Shown piece after piece: positions 15,201-26,052 of a stretch of 64,000 nt of DNA. The DNA comes from Diphasiastrum complanatum (lineage: Eukaryota > Streptophyta > Lycopodiopsida > Lycopodiales > Lycopodiaceae), in the NCBI GenBank assembly GCA_029204225.1, contig CM055096.1, forward strand, positions 70,763,444 to 70,827,443, written 5' to 3'. A program made the translations under genes and the position numbers. Position 1 is the first letter of the stretch; the number at the start of each line of letters is the position of its first letter. The notes under the pieces were generated by a model. It worked only from the letters and a program-made list of their open reading frames with translations, was not told where the DNA came from and made no database searches.

Positions 15201-15870
15201 TGAGAATGAGTATAGTATTGATCGCCATGAAACAAATGGTCAAACAGAAAGAGTTAACGTGCTTAGGGTGTACATAAGCGTCGAGCAAACTCAATGGGAA
15301 GAATGTTCACCATTGTTGGAATTTGCTTATTATAATGAAAACAATTGCTTCCACCAAAATGAGTCCTTTTCGAGTTAAACTATGGTTCCAAGAAAATTGT
15401 GAAACACTCGATGGATCAATGTAAAGACATTTTTTTATTGGGATTGCATGCTAAGAGAGTCCGAGGAGGGGGAGATGGTATTTTTCCTAATTCCAAAGGA
15501 CTCACCTTCTCTAGGCAAGGGATTGTTATAAGTTATCTCCGCGTTATTGTGAGCCCTGGAAAATAGTTAAAAAGCTAAGTGATGTTGCTTATAAGCTAGT
15601 GTTGCCTCAAGATTGCAAAGTCATCATGTTTTTCATGTTTCACACTTAAAGAGGGTTGACACGAGGGTGATAATTGATAATTGAGAAACATGTATTGTTT
15701 TAGGAGCATGGGGAGGTGATGCACGGACCTGACGAAGAATTGGACTGGAGAGACAGGCGGCTTAGAAATCGTCTGATCTATGAGTACTTGGTTGCGTGGG
15801 CACACTAGACCTTTCTATGATGCTACTTGGGAGATTGCGCATGGCCTTGCATGCACAATACCCTAATTTT
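12300..15870 (+). mobile_element. Decayed Ty3/gypsy chromovirus-like retrotransposon (second copy of the 1-930 family)
   Basis: The leader and gag start (12300-12730; Met-Ala-Ser-Pro-Ser-Asn-Thr-Ser-His) resemble 181-560. Gag sequence continues to about 13057. After an inserted block, pol resumes near 14003 with VGVRPDPKKVAMIVVWPVPA (RT/connection region). RNase H follows (SFDQLKQAIADCATLEI; VVGAVLMQEG; NYPTHEKELFSIIHALKVWRH, split here: NYPTHEKELFSII / HALKVWRH). The integrase zinc-binding region lies near 14750-14900 (CHHGVDKTYELIRRNF) and the integrase core near 14940-15300. Near 15715-15830 a chromodomain-like tail can be read (YEYLVAWAH, then FYDATWEI). Stops and frameshifts occur throughout, and no LTR pair was found. 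Confidence 0.8.
13058..14000 (-). mobile_element. Copia gag fragment (UBN2-like) inside the gypsy element
   Basis: On the minus strand 13279-13052 reads LDGINYFSWNCKLRFGIDV and, further on, LRFCKTSESAWETLLKIYR, the layout of a copia gag (retrotransposon gag / UBN2 type) N-terminus. The sequence at 13311-14000 lies upstream of that gag and would be leader or LTR, but I see no primer-binding site. The gypsy gag stops near 13057 and gypsy pol resumes near 14003, so the fragment sits in a gypsy deletion rather than a clean insertion. No target duplication was seen. Confidence 0.6.
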
Positions 15871-16449
15871 ACCATTGTGGATGATGCACAATGTTCCGTT
15901 TTGCAACGTTTCAGAACTCCAGAACCATTCAGGAATGCTTTCGGAACACAATGTTTCTGAATGCTATCGGAATGCAACATTTCGGAATGCTGTACATCTA
16001 TGACTATACTCTTGATTAAGACACGAAACATGAAACTCACAAATTACCTAGTTTTGAGGGTATGCTACACACCCACATGGTGGATTGTAGTAGAAAACAA
16101 CAGAATTTATGTATTTACTATAGCACTCAAACAAGCTCCTCTCTTGCTCTTTCAAAGAGAGGACATGCCAATCATCTTGTCTTCACCTAACCAAAGGTAT
16201 ATATGGTACATGTTTTTTTTCCCCCCGTAATAGCCTTGCATGGCAAGACTGCTACTATCAAAACCAATTTCCAACACATCGTCTTTTGCATGGTCGTCTG
16301 CATGGCCAAAATAAACCAAATATAGAGTACTTGTATATGCTCTCAACTTGCTTGGTAGAGAAGATAAGTTTTTTGTGCATATACTACTATGTTCATCAAA
16401 AGTTTGTTTTTTTGTCAAAATATGGGCTTTGTTAATGAACATCCGTTAG
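15871..16449. other. Intronic stretch with degenerate TIR-like repeats
   Basis: At 15885-15985 short repeats such as acaatgtt, cggaatgc and tttcggaa recur, resembling the sub-terminal repeats of hAT elements, but no paired terminus or target duplication was found. The remainder shows nothing recognisable. Confidence 0.4.
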
Positions 16450-17480
16450 GGGAAATCAGCCTTGACATAGCCAAAATTCAAGGAAAATGGTGATATGTTA
16501 GTTTCAAGAAATTTCAATGCAAGGATTGGCAAAGCTCAAACTTTTTTTACAGAGGGAATGACGATCCTCTTTGGTTGGAGGAGATGCCACCAAAGGATTT
16601 GAACATTGAGAGGCAATCTATGAATGGTAACAATAAAAGGTGATGGCATTGTTGACTATGCCTTTGCCCCTCATGGCACAATTGGGTTGTGTGGGGATCT
16701 GAAGGTTGGTCCTCTACTATTAGTATTAGACCGGGGAGTGGAGATATCACACAATGTTTGGGATTCCTGCACGAAAAAGCAGCTCAGTATTGATTGGAAA
16801 AAAAGGTTATTATCTTAAACCTTGGTGACACTGGTCCTACTATATGGTTGTAATGTATAGGAGGCAGCTTATCATGCACTAAGTGGGCTGAAATCAAAAG
16901 AATTTCCGAAGAGGTTTCTAAACTCCTATCTGGGCAGCACACAAATGACATTGAATGCTATTTGGTTGGCTGAAGCTAATGTACTTTGTTTGGAAGTGGT
17001 TGCCTTGATCAAGTCAATTTGATATTTGAAAGAAAACTCTACGAGACGATACACTGTCAAAGGTTGCTGTTCAAAGTTGCAAATTCTCTCAAAGATTGAG
17101 TAGTGGTTGGTGGTTGGACGTAGTCAAATGGTTTTCTTTATGGAAAATCCATCTCAATCAGCGGCCCAAAACTCTTAACCTGAATTCTGTCTTGCAAAAA
17201 AAGTTCATTCAATGTGTTCAGAAAGAATCTTTAAAGAGGAAAATGCAATACTGTAAAGATTGGTTCAATCCTAATGTTGGTGGGCCTCTACACAAAGACA
17301 TATTGAAGTGGACATTTTTATGAAGAAAAAGCATGCCATTTTTTAACTCTATACAAACTTTCATGAGCTTAGATCTGAAATAGGAAGATCGTGCAGTCCA
17401 ATGCTTGCTTGGGAGGTACACACTTGTTTACTTAGTATTAATGATCAAGTGGACATTTTACACCATCATTTTCTGAAATG
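16450..17480 (+). mobile_element. Degenerate LINE remnant (endonuclease region)
   Basis: Translation near 16490-16540 gives GDMLVSRNFNARIGKAQTFF, close to the endonuclease signature (GDFNARIG). At 16640-16760 it gives GIVDYAFAPHGTIG and DLKVGPLLLVLDRGVEISHN, resembling the later endonuclease motifs (VDYVF…; LSDHCPI). At 17160-17320 a basic stretch ending KDWFNPNVGGPLHKDILKW is typical of the linker before LINE reverse transcriptase. It is heavily mutated and distinct from the LINEs at 44491 and 58605. Boundaries are approximate. Confidence 0.5.
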
Positions 17481-17760
17481 CGGCCACCTACATCAATTTT
17501 TTGAAACCTTCAAGGGACTTTCTATTGAGTTGTTGCATTCTTTGATTAGCTTGTTCAATCATGACAATCTTACTATGCTTGGTAGATTTTGTTATTAAAG
17601 CTTATGTTAGATGTTTAATTTTTGCCAGACTCTCCTATTACTTAAAGCTGATCTTAGAATCATTTTATTCTAGTTGTTATTGGCGTTTAAAAGTATTGAC
17701 ATTGACTATGATTATTTGGTTTTTGAATTCGTGGACATTTATAAGTGTAATCTATTCTAA

Positions 17761-17796
<36 letters not shown>

Positions 17797-18072
17797 CATG
17801 TGGATGGAGTTCCAACAGTTCTCTCATATAGCGCATCACTTTTTACTTTCCAGTTTTGTCTTGTTATACAATCACAGGATCACATTCTTGTAGGAGCAGG
17901 TTCTTTTTAAAACTTCCACTTCTAGGCTGTTAGCCTTTTCCTGAGTGTTTGGAAGCTTCACGAACATTTTTCGAAATTTGAGGATCTCTGATACATCTAT
18001 ATTTCAGCTCTTTATTGCAAATTTGTGAAGTAGAATGATCAATCAGTGACGCCTTGGCCCTTCACTATGCAG
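17481..18072. other. End of the 6.3-kb SLP intron with a (CT)n microsatellite
   Basis: AT-rich sequence. A (CT)n tract with one interruption lies at 17761-17797. Nothing else is recognised up to the acceptor ttcactatgcag at 18061-18072. Confidence 0.6.
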
Positions 18073-18130
18073 AAGTCAATCAATGAAGCAGCTCAAGATT
18101 GGGGCCTGCAATGCCTTCGTTATGAGATTC
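18073..18130 (+). CDS. SLP2: Stomatin-like protein 2, internal exon b
   Basis: It encodes KSINEAAQDWGLQCLRYEI plus the first base of an Arg codon. Length 58 bp, phase 0 in and phase 1 out. The acceptor is tatgcag and the donor is gtgagt at 18131. The motif AAxDWGLxCLRYEIR follows directly on exon a (…DTLNENIV) in plant SLP proteins, so no coding sequence is missing across the 6.3-kb intron. This segment lies at the end of the SPFH domain. Confidence 0.94.
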
Positions 18131-18250
18131 GTGAGTACAATGTTTCACCTTATCTCATTAGCTTGAACAAGGGACAGAGAAAGAGTGGTTTATGCATATC
18201 TTTTCCTACTATCAATTGGGCAATATAACAGACCTGCAATCATGTTGCAG

Positions 18251-18343
18251 GTGATATATCTCCACCTCCTGGAGTTAGAGCAGCAATGGAAATGCAGGCA
18301 GAAGCTGAACGCAGAAGGAGAGCTCAGGTCTTAGAATCTGAAG
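18251..18343 (+). CDS. SLP2: Stomatin-like protein 2, internal exon c
   Basis: It completes the split Arg codon (C|GT) and reads DISPPPGVRAAMEMQAEAER and RRRAQVLESE, with a split Gly codon at the end. Length 93 bp, phase 1 in and out. The acceptor is catgttgcag and the donor is gtaggc at 18344. The intron before it is only 120 bp, the one intron in the window not invaded by transposons. The Glu/Arg-rich helix forms the start of the coiled-coil after the SPFH domain. Confidence 0.95.
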
Positions 18344-18720
18344 GTAGGCAGCCATTAACTGAAACATCAGAGTAATAATTGGATGCCTGCACAAAATGAG
18401 ATTCTCAATTAGCTTGACATGTGTGGTCATTGCTGTGTAATAAGGTCACACCAGTAACTACATTCTTATGTACAGCTGGATGTTATCTAGTAAGTAAGCT
18501 TTCAATGTGAAGCATCAATGTTGAACACAATGTTTGAGGGTACCTTTCGAATCGCCTTTTCGAACCGTGTTTGAATCGGGAAAGAATCGGCTTCTCTAGG
18601 TTCGAACCGACGAATCGGTTTTAGGGTTTTTTTTTTTTAACATTAATGTCACATCATACATATTACATATTACATATGTCATATTCCAATGTACCATGTG
18701 CATGGTTAGTTAGTGGTAAA

Positions 18721-19145
18721 CATAGAATCAATGAACCGTTAACGGTTCAGTACGGTTCTCAGAACCGTACGGTTCACAATTTTTTTTTAAGCAGAACCGT
18801 GTGAACTGTGGCAGAATTAATTAATTAATTTTTTTTGGTCTCCCCCCCAAAAACAGCTTAAAAAAATCCTTGAAAAATGCCAAATTTTTTTCAGAAAAAA
18901 CAGATTTGTCTCCCTACAAATCTGCTTTTTCTGAAAAAAATTTGGCATTTTTTTTACTAAATTAATTAATGGCCAAAAAGGCCAAAAAAGTTGAAAAGTT
19001 ACCAAAATTGATAGGAGAGAGAGGGACACAGAGAGAGGGGGAGGACTGTAAACGAGCTATAGGGGGTTTTGGGGGGGAAATTTAGGAAATTAATTAATTA
19101 ATTAGGTTCCCGGAACCCACGGTTCGGGGAACCGTGGGTTCTATG
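18721..19145. mobile_element. 425-bp hAT-type MITE nested in hAT B
   Basis: It starts CATAGAATCAATGAACCG and ends with the complement of CATAGAACCCACGGTTCC. The exact 8-bp duplication gtggtaaa flanks it at 18713-18720 and 19146-19153. The interior has repeated ggttc/gaacc motifs at both ends and an AT-rich middle with attaattaatt repeats. It carries no coding capacity. CATAG ends link it to the elements at 10464, 24336, 40942, 52959 and 56830. Confidence 0.9.
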
Positions 19146-19639
19146 GTGGTAAATTAGCAAATGTTCAATGATTCGAATTTCACGAAAATGACAATGTATA
19201 CAATGTGCATTGTGTAACTTTTAACTATTAGCAAGTAATAGATTATAGTACTAAGTTCTAACTTCTAATAGTTGTAACAAGTTACAATACTAAGTAGTAA
19301 GTACTAACTTCTAAATATTGACTCTTGAGTTACAACTTACAACTTACTGTAGTCTGTGAGTACAAATCCCATTCGACATTCGACATTCAACATAAATAAT
19401 TGAAACATTCCACATTTGAACATTACCAAAATGTAAACTTGTTACCTGAGTCTTGAATCATATATGTAGTTTTTACTCATCCATAAATGCCAAATGGTAA
19501 TAACGCTGCTCAAGTTTATAATCTCAAAACTTCAAAGTTCAAATTCAACTCCTAATTCCTATAAACTAACCAGAATACTAAATACTAAATAGTAAATGCA
19601 AATGGGCCAGTCTCCTGAGTCCCCCTAAGGTAGACTAGT

Positions 19640-21289
19640 CACTAAAGCCTAATGTAGCCTCCTCCTAGTCACCCGTGGAAGCTGTGACCTCCTCGCACGT
19701 GGAAGCTCAGGAGCAGGATCCTCATCAATGCTATCAGCATCATCAGATGGATCACTCTCATCCTCTGAGGAATCCTCGCACATGTCACATGGTGCATACT
19801 TATTACTACATACTACATATTACATAAACACTCATCAATCATGATAAGAGATAATGCATAATACAAACCTCTCTGCACTAAAGGCAGTGCAGGTGCGAAT
19901 CTGCCCCCCAGCCTGTCCATGAACTCATAGAGAAGGCCCAAAGTTGCGGCCTCTCTATCCGTAAGGCACAGGACAGTGTAAAGAGGCTGCAACGCTATGA
20001 TAATGGCCCGTGCATCATCCCAAAAAGGAGATGCTAGCACAATCCTCTCAAATCGCTGAGCCTTAGGCTCTCGTGAGTGCCTCCACTCACGCCAAGGCTG
20101 TAAGACCACCATTTGTCTCAAGCCGTCATGCACCTTCACGAGGCGCTCCAGAACAATGAAAATAAAGCCAAACCTGGAGCGAATCATGATTGCAAATTGT
20201 ATTAGCTTCAACAAAGGAATTATCGGATAACAAGGTTGAAACTCGAAAGTAGTTAGTAGTTGCTAGTAAGCTATGTACTAGCTTCTAAGTAGTAAGAATC
20301 TAAGTGATGAATCAAATTTGATGAATAGAAAAGTAGACTTGGTGGGGGTAGGCCTCAAAATGTTGAGGCTAGAATGCTCCCTAAACATGCTCAGGACCCT
20401 CGGTCTCTTGGTGAAAAACGTCACCAAGAACCGGCCTATGTCTAGTACCTTTGCAATCCATGGCAACTTTGCTATATCCTCAAACAAGAGGTCTAAGCAA
20501 TGTGTAGCACAAGGTGACGAAAAGTCTCATCATCTCCCTCCATGCAGGGGTCGCAGCCAAGTGAAAGGGGAGGTTGCACATGTAGAAACACCTCCTAACA
20601 GATACATTGGGTATCTCCTTGTTACTTTGCTGGAAGGATGCCACATACACATCTCTGCCCCTAAGATGTGTACCAGTACGGCTCTGGGCATGAGAAGAAC
20701 CTTGTGACAACGGTGCCACCGCATCACTCTGACTCTGAGTTAGACCCTGTGATGTGGAAGGGTCTGCTGTTGCACATTGCCAATGGCTACAAATTAATAG
20801 TCACTATACGACAATGGAGATAGAATCTAATGAATCGTGATAGACTGTAGTAGTCTCTAGATTGTAGTAATGTCAAATTACATACGACATGCAATGAATT
20901 ATAATTTACAACATAATTATCAATGCAAATATTTTCTATTTAGCATCTAGCAACAACTTACAATTGTCAATAACTCAGGTGACAGGATAATGGATTTATA
21001 ACTATTAACAGCTTCGGAATTCCAAATCACTGATTATGATCACCAACCTGTGGCGCGAATGATGACCCTCCGAGGTAGCCGTAGATGGAGCTGCAAGTAT
21101 CATCAATGAGTCAGGTGCTCGCGCACAACCTGCGATCTCAAAACCACGTAGACGCAATAGGTGTGGCTTTATTCTAGTGGGGCCACCTGTGTAGTCCTTG
21201 CCACAATACTTGCAAGTCTTAGTGCCTGAGGTGCCATAATTAGAAACAACTGTCACATGATCCCACAAGGGATCCTTCTCTCTCAGCAT
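19640..21289 (-). pseudogene. hAT transposase B, internally deleted
   Basis: From the start at 21289 the product reads MLREKDPLWDHVTVVSNYG, then CKYCGKDYTGGPTRIKPHLL, a BED-type zinc finger for DNA binding. At 20719-20510 it continues with the pre-DUF659 helix region (FYMCNLPFHLAATPAWREMM). It then jumps, near 20515, to CATHCLDLLFEDIAKLPWI and RVLSMFREHSSLNILRP (20487-20300). The DUF659 core with the catalytic region is thus deleted. At 20214-19813 the segment FGFIFIVLERLVKVHDGLR and PLYTVLCLTDREAATLGLLY follows, the ribonuclease-H-like insertion region. An acidic C-terminal piece is at 19800-19640. Exon junctions are not all resolved. Confidence 0.75.
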
Positions 21290-21399
21290 GGTATCTAGAT
21301 TCTAGGTTCTAGTCTCTCTCCCCCTCACTAGTCTCTCTCTCCCTCCTAAATTCTGATTTTTTCACTCACACACACCTAAAGGCTAACTCTCCCGCCCTC

Positions 21400-21598
21400 C
21401 ACACACACACACACACACACCCATCCACCCACCCACCCCTAAGTCTAGACTCTACCTCCCTCTCTCTCAAACACTCTTCTAACTTAAGAATCTATTCACA
21501 CACACACAAAACACACACACACACACACATTTGTCAAACACACACAAACAAGCACACGCACAAAAACACAAAATCACAAAAACACAAACACACACACA

Positions 21599-21647
<49 letters not shown>

Positions 21648-21666
21648 TGTCAAACATTTGTCACAC

Positions 21667-21711
<45 letters not shown>
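21400..21711. repeat. Compound (CA)n and (CT)n microsatellites in hAT B
   Basis: (CA)n-rich sequence spans about 21400-21650, with pure runs at 21401-21420 and 21606-21645. A (CT)n run lies at about 21669-21711. As in hAT A, these occupy the region between the transposase start and the right terminus, i.e. the 5' untranslated or promoter side. Confidence 0.93.
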
Positions 21712-21712
<1 letters not shown>

Positions 21713-22377
21713 CTCGGAACAGTCTTGGATCTCTCTCTATTGGGATTGCACTCTGTCGCGAAGAGTCAGGTCGTGAGGAGGTAACGAGTTTTTGTTTTTT
21801 TGAAAACGGTTTGAACAGCCAAAAAACGGTTCGAACCGGACGTTCGAATCGCGATTCTTTCAACGAATCGCAATTCGACACAACATTGGTTGAACATGAA
21901 CATTGCATGCTCTAGCAAGTTCCAACAATAATATGTACTCTAAAGTCCAAGTTCGGTATCGGTAGATTGCTTATGGCATAATTTTATGAAGGTTACTCTC
22001 TCTACTCATGGACTTCTCTTTGAAGATGATTGAAGATCTGAAGTTGTTTTTTTGTGGCTATTGCTGGGGCTTATTATAAGTATCTAATACTCGGTTGAAA
22101 TATTCAACAATCTGTTTTCTCGTTGTACTTGTGTATAAGCTGTAGTGGTACCATGTCCTTTCAATTTTGTAACCCCATGGTTTTGAGCTGCACTTGTAAC
22201 TTCGTTCCAGTGTTCATCATTCAGCTCATGCATATAATTTACAAAATCTCCATGTCTGTCATCTCATAGCTTATTATTTCATCAGTTGATCCTTTGTCTG
22301 GTATATAGATTACATTATTTGTTAGAAATTGGTTTCTTCTTACATTCTTGTGGTCTTACTACTTTTCTGACAAACAG

Positions 22378-22476
22378 GAGAACGACAAGCAAATATCAAC
22401 ATTGCAGATGGGAAAAAGACTTCTGTGATTCTGGAGTCAGAAGCTGCCATGATGGATCAGGTCAACAGAGCAAGAG
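22378..22476 (+). CDS. SLP2: Stomatin-like protein 2, internal exon d
   Basis: It reads ERQANINIADGKKTSVILES then EAAMMDQVNRAR, with split Gly codons at both ends. Length 99 bp, phase 1 in and out. The acceptor is gacaaacag and the donor is gtaact at 22477. It is the characteristic SLP segment (ERQxxINIADGKKxSVILxSEA) in the coiled-coil C-terminal to the SPFH domain. The donor opens a 40.4-kb intron. Confidence 0.95.
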
Positions 22477-24327
22477 GTAACTTCCATAGAATCTGGACTA
22501 GTATGATCAACTTTTAGGTCAGGTTTAGATTTATGGTAAAGCTACCTTCTAATTGCGCAACACCTTCTCAAAAGGTTAATTTACACATGAGCCCTTGTTT
22601 TAACTTTGTCAGTTGACTTTGTATCATGTTTCATTTTCAGCTTTTCCTGAGATTGTCATTCTAAGTCTGACAGTGATAACACAGTTGGCAAAGAAATTTG
22701 TCAAAGAAACCCAGAAGTGCATCTTAAATTGAACTTAAGTGCCACCAAACTTGACTAATGGCACAAGGATGTCCAAGCTTTTAATTGATCTTGCTACTTC
22801 ACTTGTCAATTTATTAAAAAAAGCTGAGTGGAATTGTGTTATTTAAATGGAAGATCATTGAAATGGTTTGTAGACTGTCCCTGTCACAAACATACATTCT
22901 AGCCTTATACTACCATGAGACAGAATCTTAGGGTCCCTTTGACGAGCTCTCTTTGAAATTTCCGTTTTGTTTACAGAGAGAATATTCCATTTGGACAGGC
23001 TTTTGCATCTGTCAAATATTTCAGCTCCTTATGATTTTCCCTTTTCTTCTTTTTTGCAAAAGTAAGAATTCCTTTGATTGGCTTTATTCGGGAGTGCAAG
23101 TTTTCATTAGGGGTGCCTAGGCTATAACCTCCAGAAGAGAAATTCAGGACGTTCATCTCTATAAGTGTATAAAAATACGTGCATCATATTGTTTTTGTCA
23201 GTTATGTAAGAAGACATATACAGTACTTGCCATGCTATGGATGGTCAAGGCTTTGTGGTTACTGTAAGGTTGAGGCTGTTGAACATCTTTTTTGCTTATT
23301 CTGGACTCTGTTGCGGACCTAGCACTGGACATTGTCTTCTTTAAATCATGCTCCTCCAAAAGTTTTTGCTGCTTAGGTGGGCCTCTTTCCAAATCTATTT
23401 CTTATCTCTCGCCCTTGTTTGGCAGTTTGCTGAGATACAGTTTGTCTGGCTGTTCTCACCCCCACTTTGCAAACATGCCACTACCTAAAGTCTTCTTTCA
23501 ATGGTACCTTGTTGTCCTGATTGTAAGAGTCACACTGGGAGTTCATTACACTTATTAGTTATTGAATTCAATCCACAAAAGAATGTCAGCGGTGCTGTTG
23601 TAAATGATTCAAAGAAGTACACCTGACGTAGGCTCATAACATAATTTATAGGAAGAATAGGAAAAAGAAAAAGCCCGATGTGGTGAGGAAATGGATGAGA
23701 GAGATAAACTAGTCATATAATGGTGTGGCAAATATTTTTCCAAGTGGCACATTGACCTCTAGCAGAGTGGGTGCTAGGACTTGACCATGGCATCACCATT
23801 GCAGTTTGTTATTTACACCATGTCGAATATTCAATAGTTTGGGTGTTGGGGAATTGATTAATTGTTGAACGATAAATCAATTCCACAGATTAATCGTTCA
23901 ACAATTAATCTGTGGAATTGTGGGACAAAGTAGAAAATCACAAATTGAGGGCTGAACCTTGTAGTGGTAATTTTGTAGTTACAACCATGGATAATTCCGG
24001 AAGTAATGACTAAGCATTGTTGAACGAGGCATTCTATGTTTTCTTGGAGGTATATTGCCTAAAATAGAATGTATGACACCCATAGGAGAATGATACACCG
24101 GGAATTAGAAGCTAATCCAATTGAGTATGTATATTGTTTTGGCCAAAGATGGCAAGCATATATGCTTGTTTTAAGTTTCAACAAATTCCAGAATACACTC
24201 TCGTACTCATTATTAAACAAATCTCGATTCAAAAGGCTTTTAACCTTTTTGGATCTTTTGGACTCATTAATGCAAGATTCAGATTTTTATTCTACTGGTA
24301 GCTATGATATGGAACTTGCTCAGATAG
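22477..24327. other. Start of the 40-kb SLP intron; no gene recognised
   Basis: AT-rich intronic DNA without coding similarity I can recognise. The only clear structure is the perfect inverted repeat at 23856-23910. Confidence 0.6.
23856..23910. repeat. Perfect 18-bp inverted repeat (possible stem-loop)
   Basis: gattaattgttgaacgat at 23856-23873 is exactly complementary to 23893-23910, with a 19-base spacer. A second overlapping pair, caattccacagattaa (about 23878-23893) and its complement (23905-23920), allows an alternative hairpin. No termini or target duplication mark it as a transposon, and no function can be assigned. Confidence 0.85.
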
Positions 24328-24335
24328 GTTTTAAG

Positions 24336-25001
24336 CATAGATGCCCAGCGTTTCTGAAACGCGTTTCTGAAACGCGTTTCTGAAATTTCAGAAACGTTTT
24401 TTTTTTAATTTTTTTTTTTTGGTTTTTTTTTGGGCAATATGGGTATCAGATGAAAGCTCTAATTAAGAGCATAATTACTGTGTAATTTGCCGACTGTTTC
24501 GAGTGCAGGATGGTCAAGTTCAGGTGCATTAATCCATGTTGGGTTTTGTCAAGGGTAAAAATTCAAAGCTAACCTCTAGCCTGTCAGTTACGATCATAGA
24601 TGGTCCCAGTAAGTGTGTTTTCGCTCAGGGAGTTGGAAGGCCAAGTCATGAAGAAGCCTTACCGTCGGGGCCGGGGTCTACCGGCAGCCCCCCAAACCCC
24701 CCACCGGGGGGCTACCGCCCCCCGGACCCCCTGTTTCTCGGGGAGCTACCGCCCCTCGAACCCCCTGAGCATTTATTGAAAACCAAAGCAAATAACTTTA
24801 AATAGCTATTGAAAATAAGATCTGTTTGTGCCCCATCTACTGCACTTCTGAGAGGCAAAACATTGGTTTGACCATGGATCCCCTAAAAAAAATTTCAGTC
24901 CTAAGCTATTTGTCCGAATTTTTTTTTTTTTTGTGATTCTGGGTATAGAAACGCGGTTTTAGAAACGCGTCCTTCCAGAAACGCGTTTCTGGGCATCTAT
25001 G
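24336..25001. mobile_element. 666-bp hAT-type MITE with 8-bp target duplication
   Basis: The left end is CATAGATGCCCAGCGTTTC; the right end is the complement of CATAGATGCCCAGAAACGCG. The octamer gttttaag is repeated at 24328-24335 and 25002-25009. Sub-terminal repeats of aaacgcgtttct occur at both ends. The interior includes a G/C-rich fold-back block near 24675-24770. It matches, in inverted orientation, the truncated element at 10464-11612. There is no coding capacity: the short ORF through the G/C block is not a gene. Confidence 0.92.
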
Positions 25002-25009
25002 GTTTTAAG

Positions 25010-25690
25010 CATAGCATTTATTGCTATGTTCTTGGGAAGCTAGGGAATGTGTGAGAGGTAACATGAAATTCGCTTTTTGTAGATGTCTGCTGAAAACACT
25101 TGATTATTGCCTTCTTTCACATGGATTTTATTCTTTAGATACTTTGTTCAATTTCAACTTTTCAATTCTCGATGCGAATTCAAATCTACTTGATTCAAAT
25201 TTAGCTTTATCTATGTTGGTGAAAGGCTAGCAAATGGATTGACATGCATGAAAGTTAAGCTGCAAGTCTTTGTGATCAGGGAAGAGCCATAAAGAAAGTA
25301 TTTGTTTGATGTTGTTCTCTTGCAATAATAGAGGTCATACTAGTTAAGCATAGGTCTTTATGTTTATGGGAGGTAAAATTGTAATTATGATAGGCAATTG
25401 GTGTTTCAATGATGAAGGATGAAGCAGGCTAGTATTTAATCTTCTTCCATATTTTGATTACTGAAGAGATGCGTTTTGAGTCAAGGATAGGATTGCATAT
25501 TATTGAGAATTATTTGAAGCCCCTTAAATGTCAACGAAGATCTGATTGTCTAGAAGGTATATTCCTTCGTTTGGAAAAGGGTCTGGGAAGAGGAAGTTCG
25601 AAGTCCACTTACAAAATCATTGGGAAGATCAATGGTTCCTATTGATCATTGGTTTGTTAGGCCTATATTTGTTTTTGTTAGAAAGAACTG
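25010..25690. other. Intronic stretch, nothing recognised
   Basis: AT-rich sequence between the MITE and the G-rich repeats near 25740. No ORF, repeat boundary or RNA gene recognised. Confidence 0.6.
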
Positions 25691-26052
25691 AAATAGGTTA
25701 AAAAATTGAAAAAAAAAGGGTTTTGGGTGTAAAAAAGGAGGGTACAATACATGGTGCAAGGGACAGGTGCAACATCACATGGGCACTGTGGGTGAGCAGA
25801 CCATGGGGCCAATGGGAGAGCAACACGGGGGGGAGCAACATATGGGGGCAGATACAGAGGCACATGGAGGATTGATGGGGATGCACATGGCCGATCAGGC
25901 TGTGGGGATAAATAGGCACTCACAATGTGAGAGGCATTTTCAGAGGCTGTGAGAGAGCCAGTGATAGCCAGTGAGACAGCCAGCGAGAGCCAGTGACAGG
26001 ATGTGAGAGGCTGTTTGAGAGCCAGGGTGCTGTGAGGAGAAGGTCGATCGAG

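Larger units (their letters stand above)
18528..21888 (-). mobile_element. hAT DNA transposon B with exact 8-bp target duplication
   Basis: The termini are CAATGTTTGAGGG on the left and the complement of CAATGTTGTGTCG on the right. They are flanked by gttgaaca at 18520-18527 and 21889-21896. Length is 3361 bp including a nested MITE with its duplication (18721-19153). Sub-terminal repeats of the type cgaatcg/ggttcgaacc occur at both ends. The minus-strand gene is internally deleted, so the element was probably mobilised in trans. It shares the terminal CAATGTT, BED start and microsatellite-rich 5' region with hAT A (3272-5578), and both belong to one family. It is inserted in the 4.0-kb SLP intron in antisense orientation. 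Confidence 0.93.

Noticed and set aside
24536-24805. 89-codon ORF with Gly/Pro-rich end
   Set aside because: Runs through the G/C fold-back of the 666-bp MITE; the related copy at 10800 reads differently.
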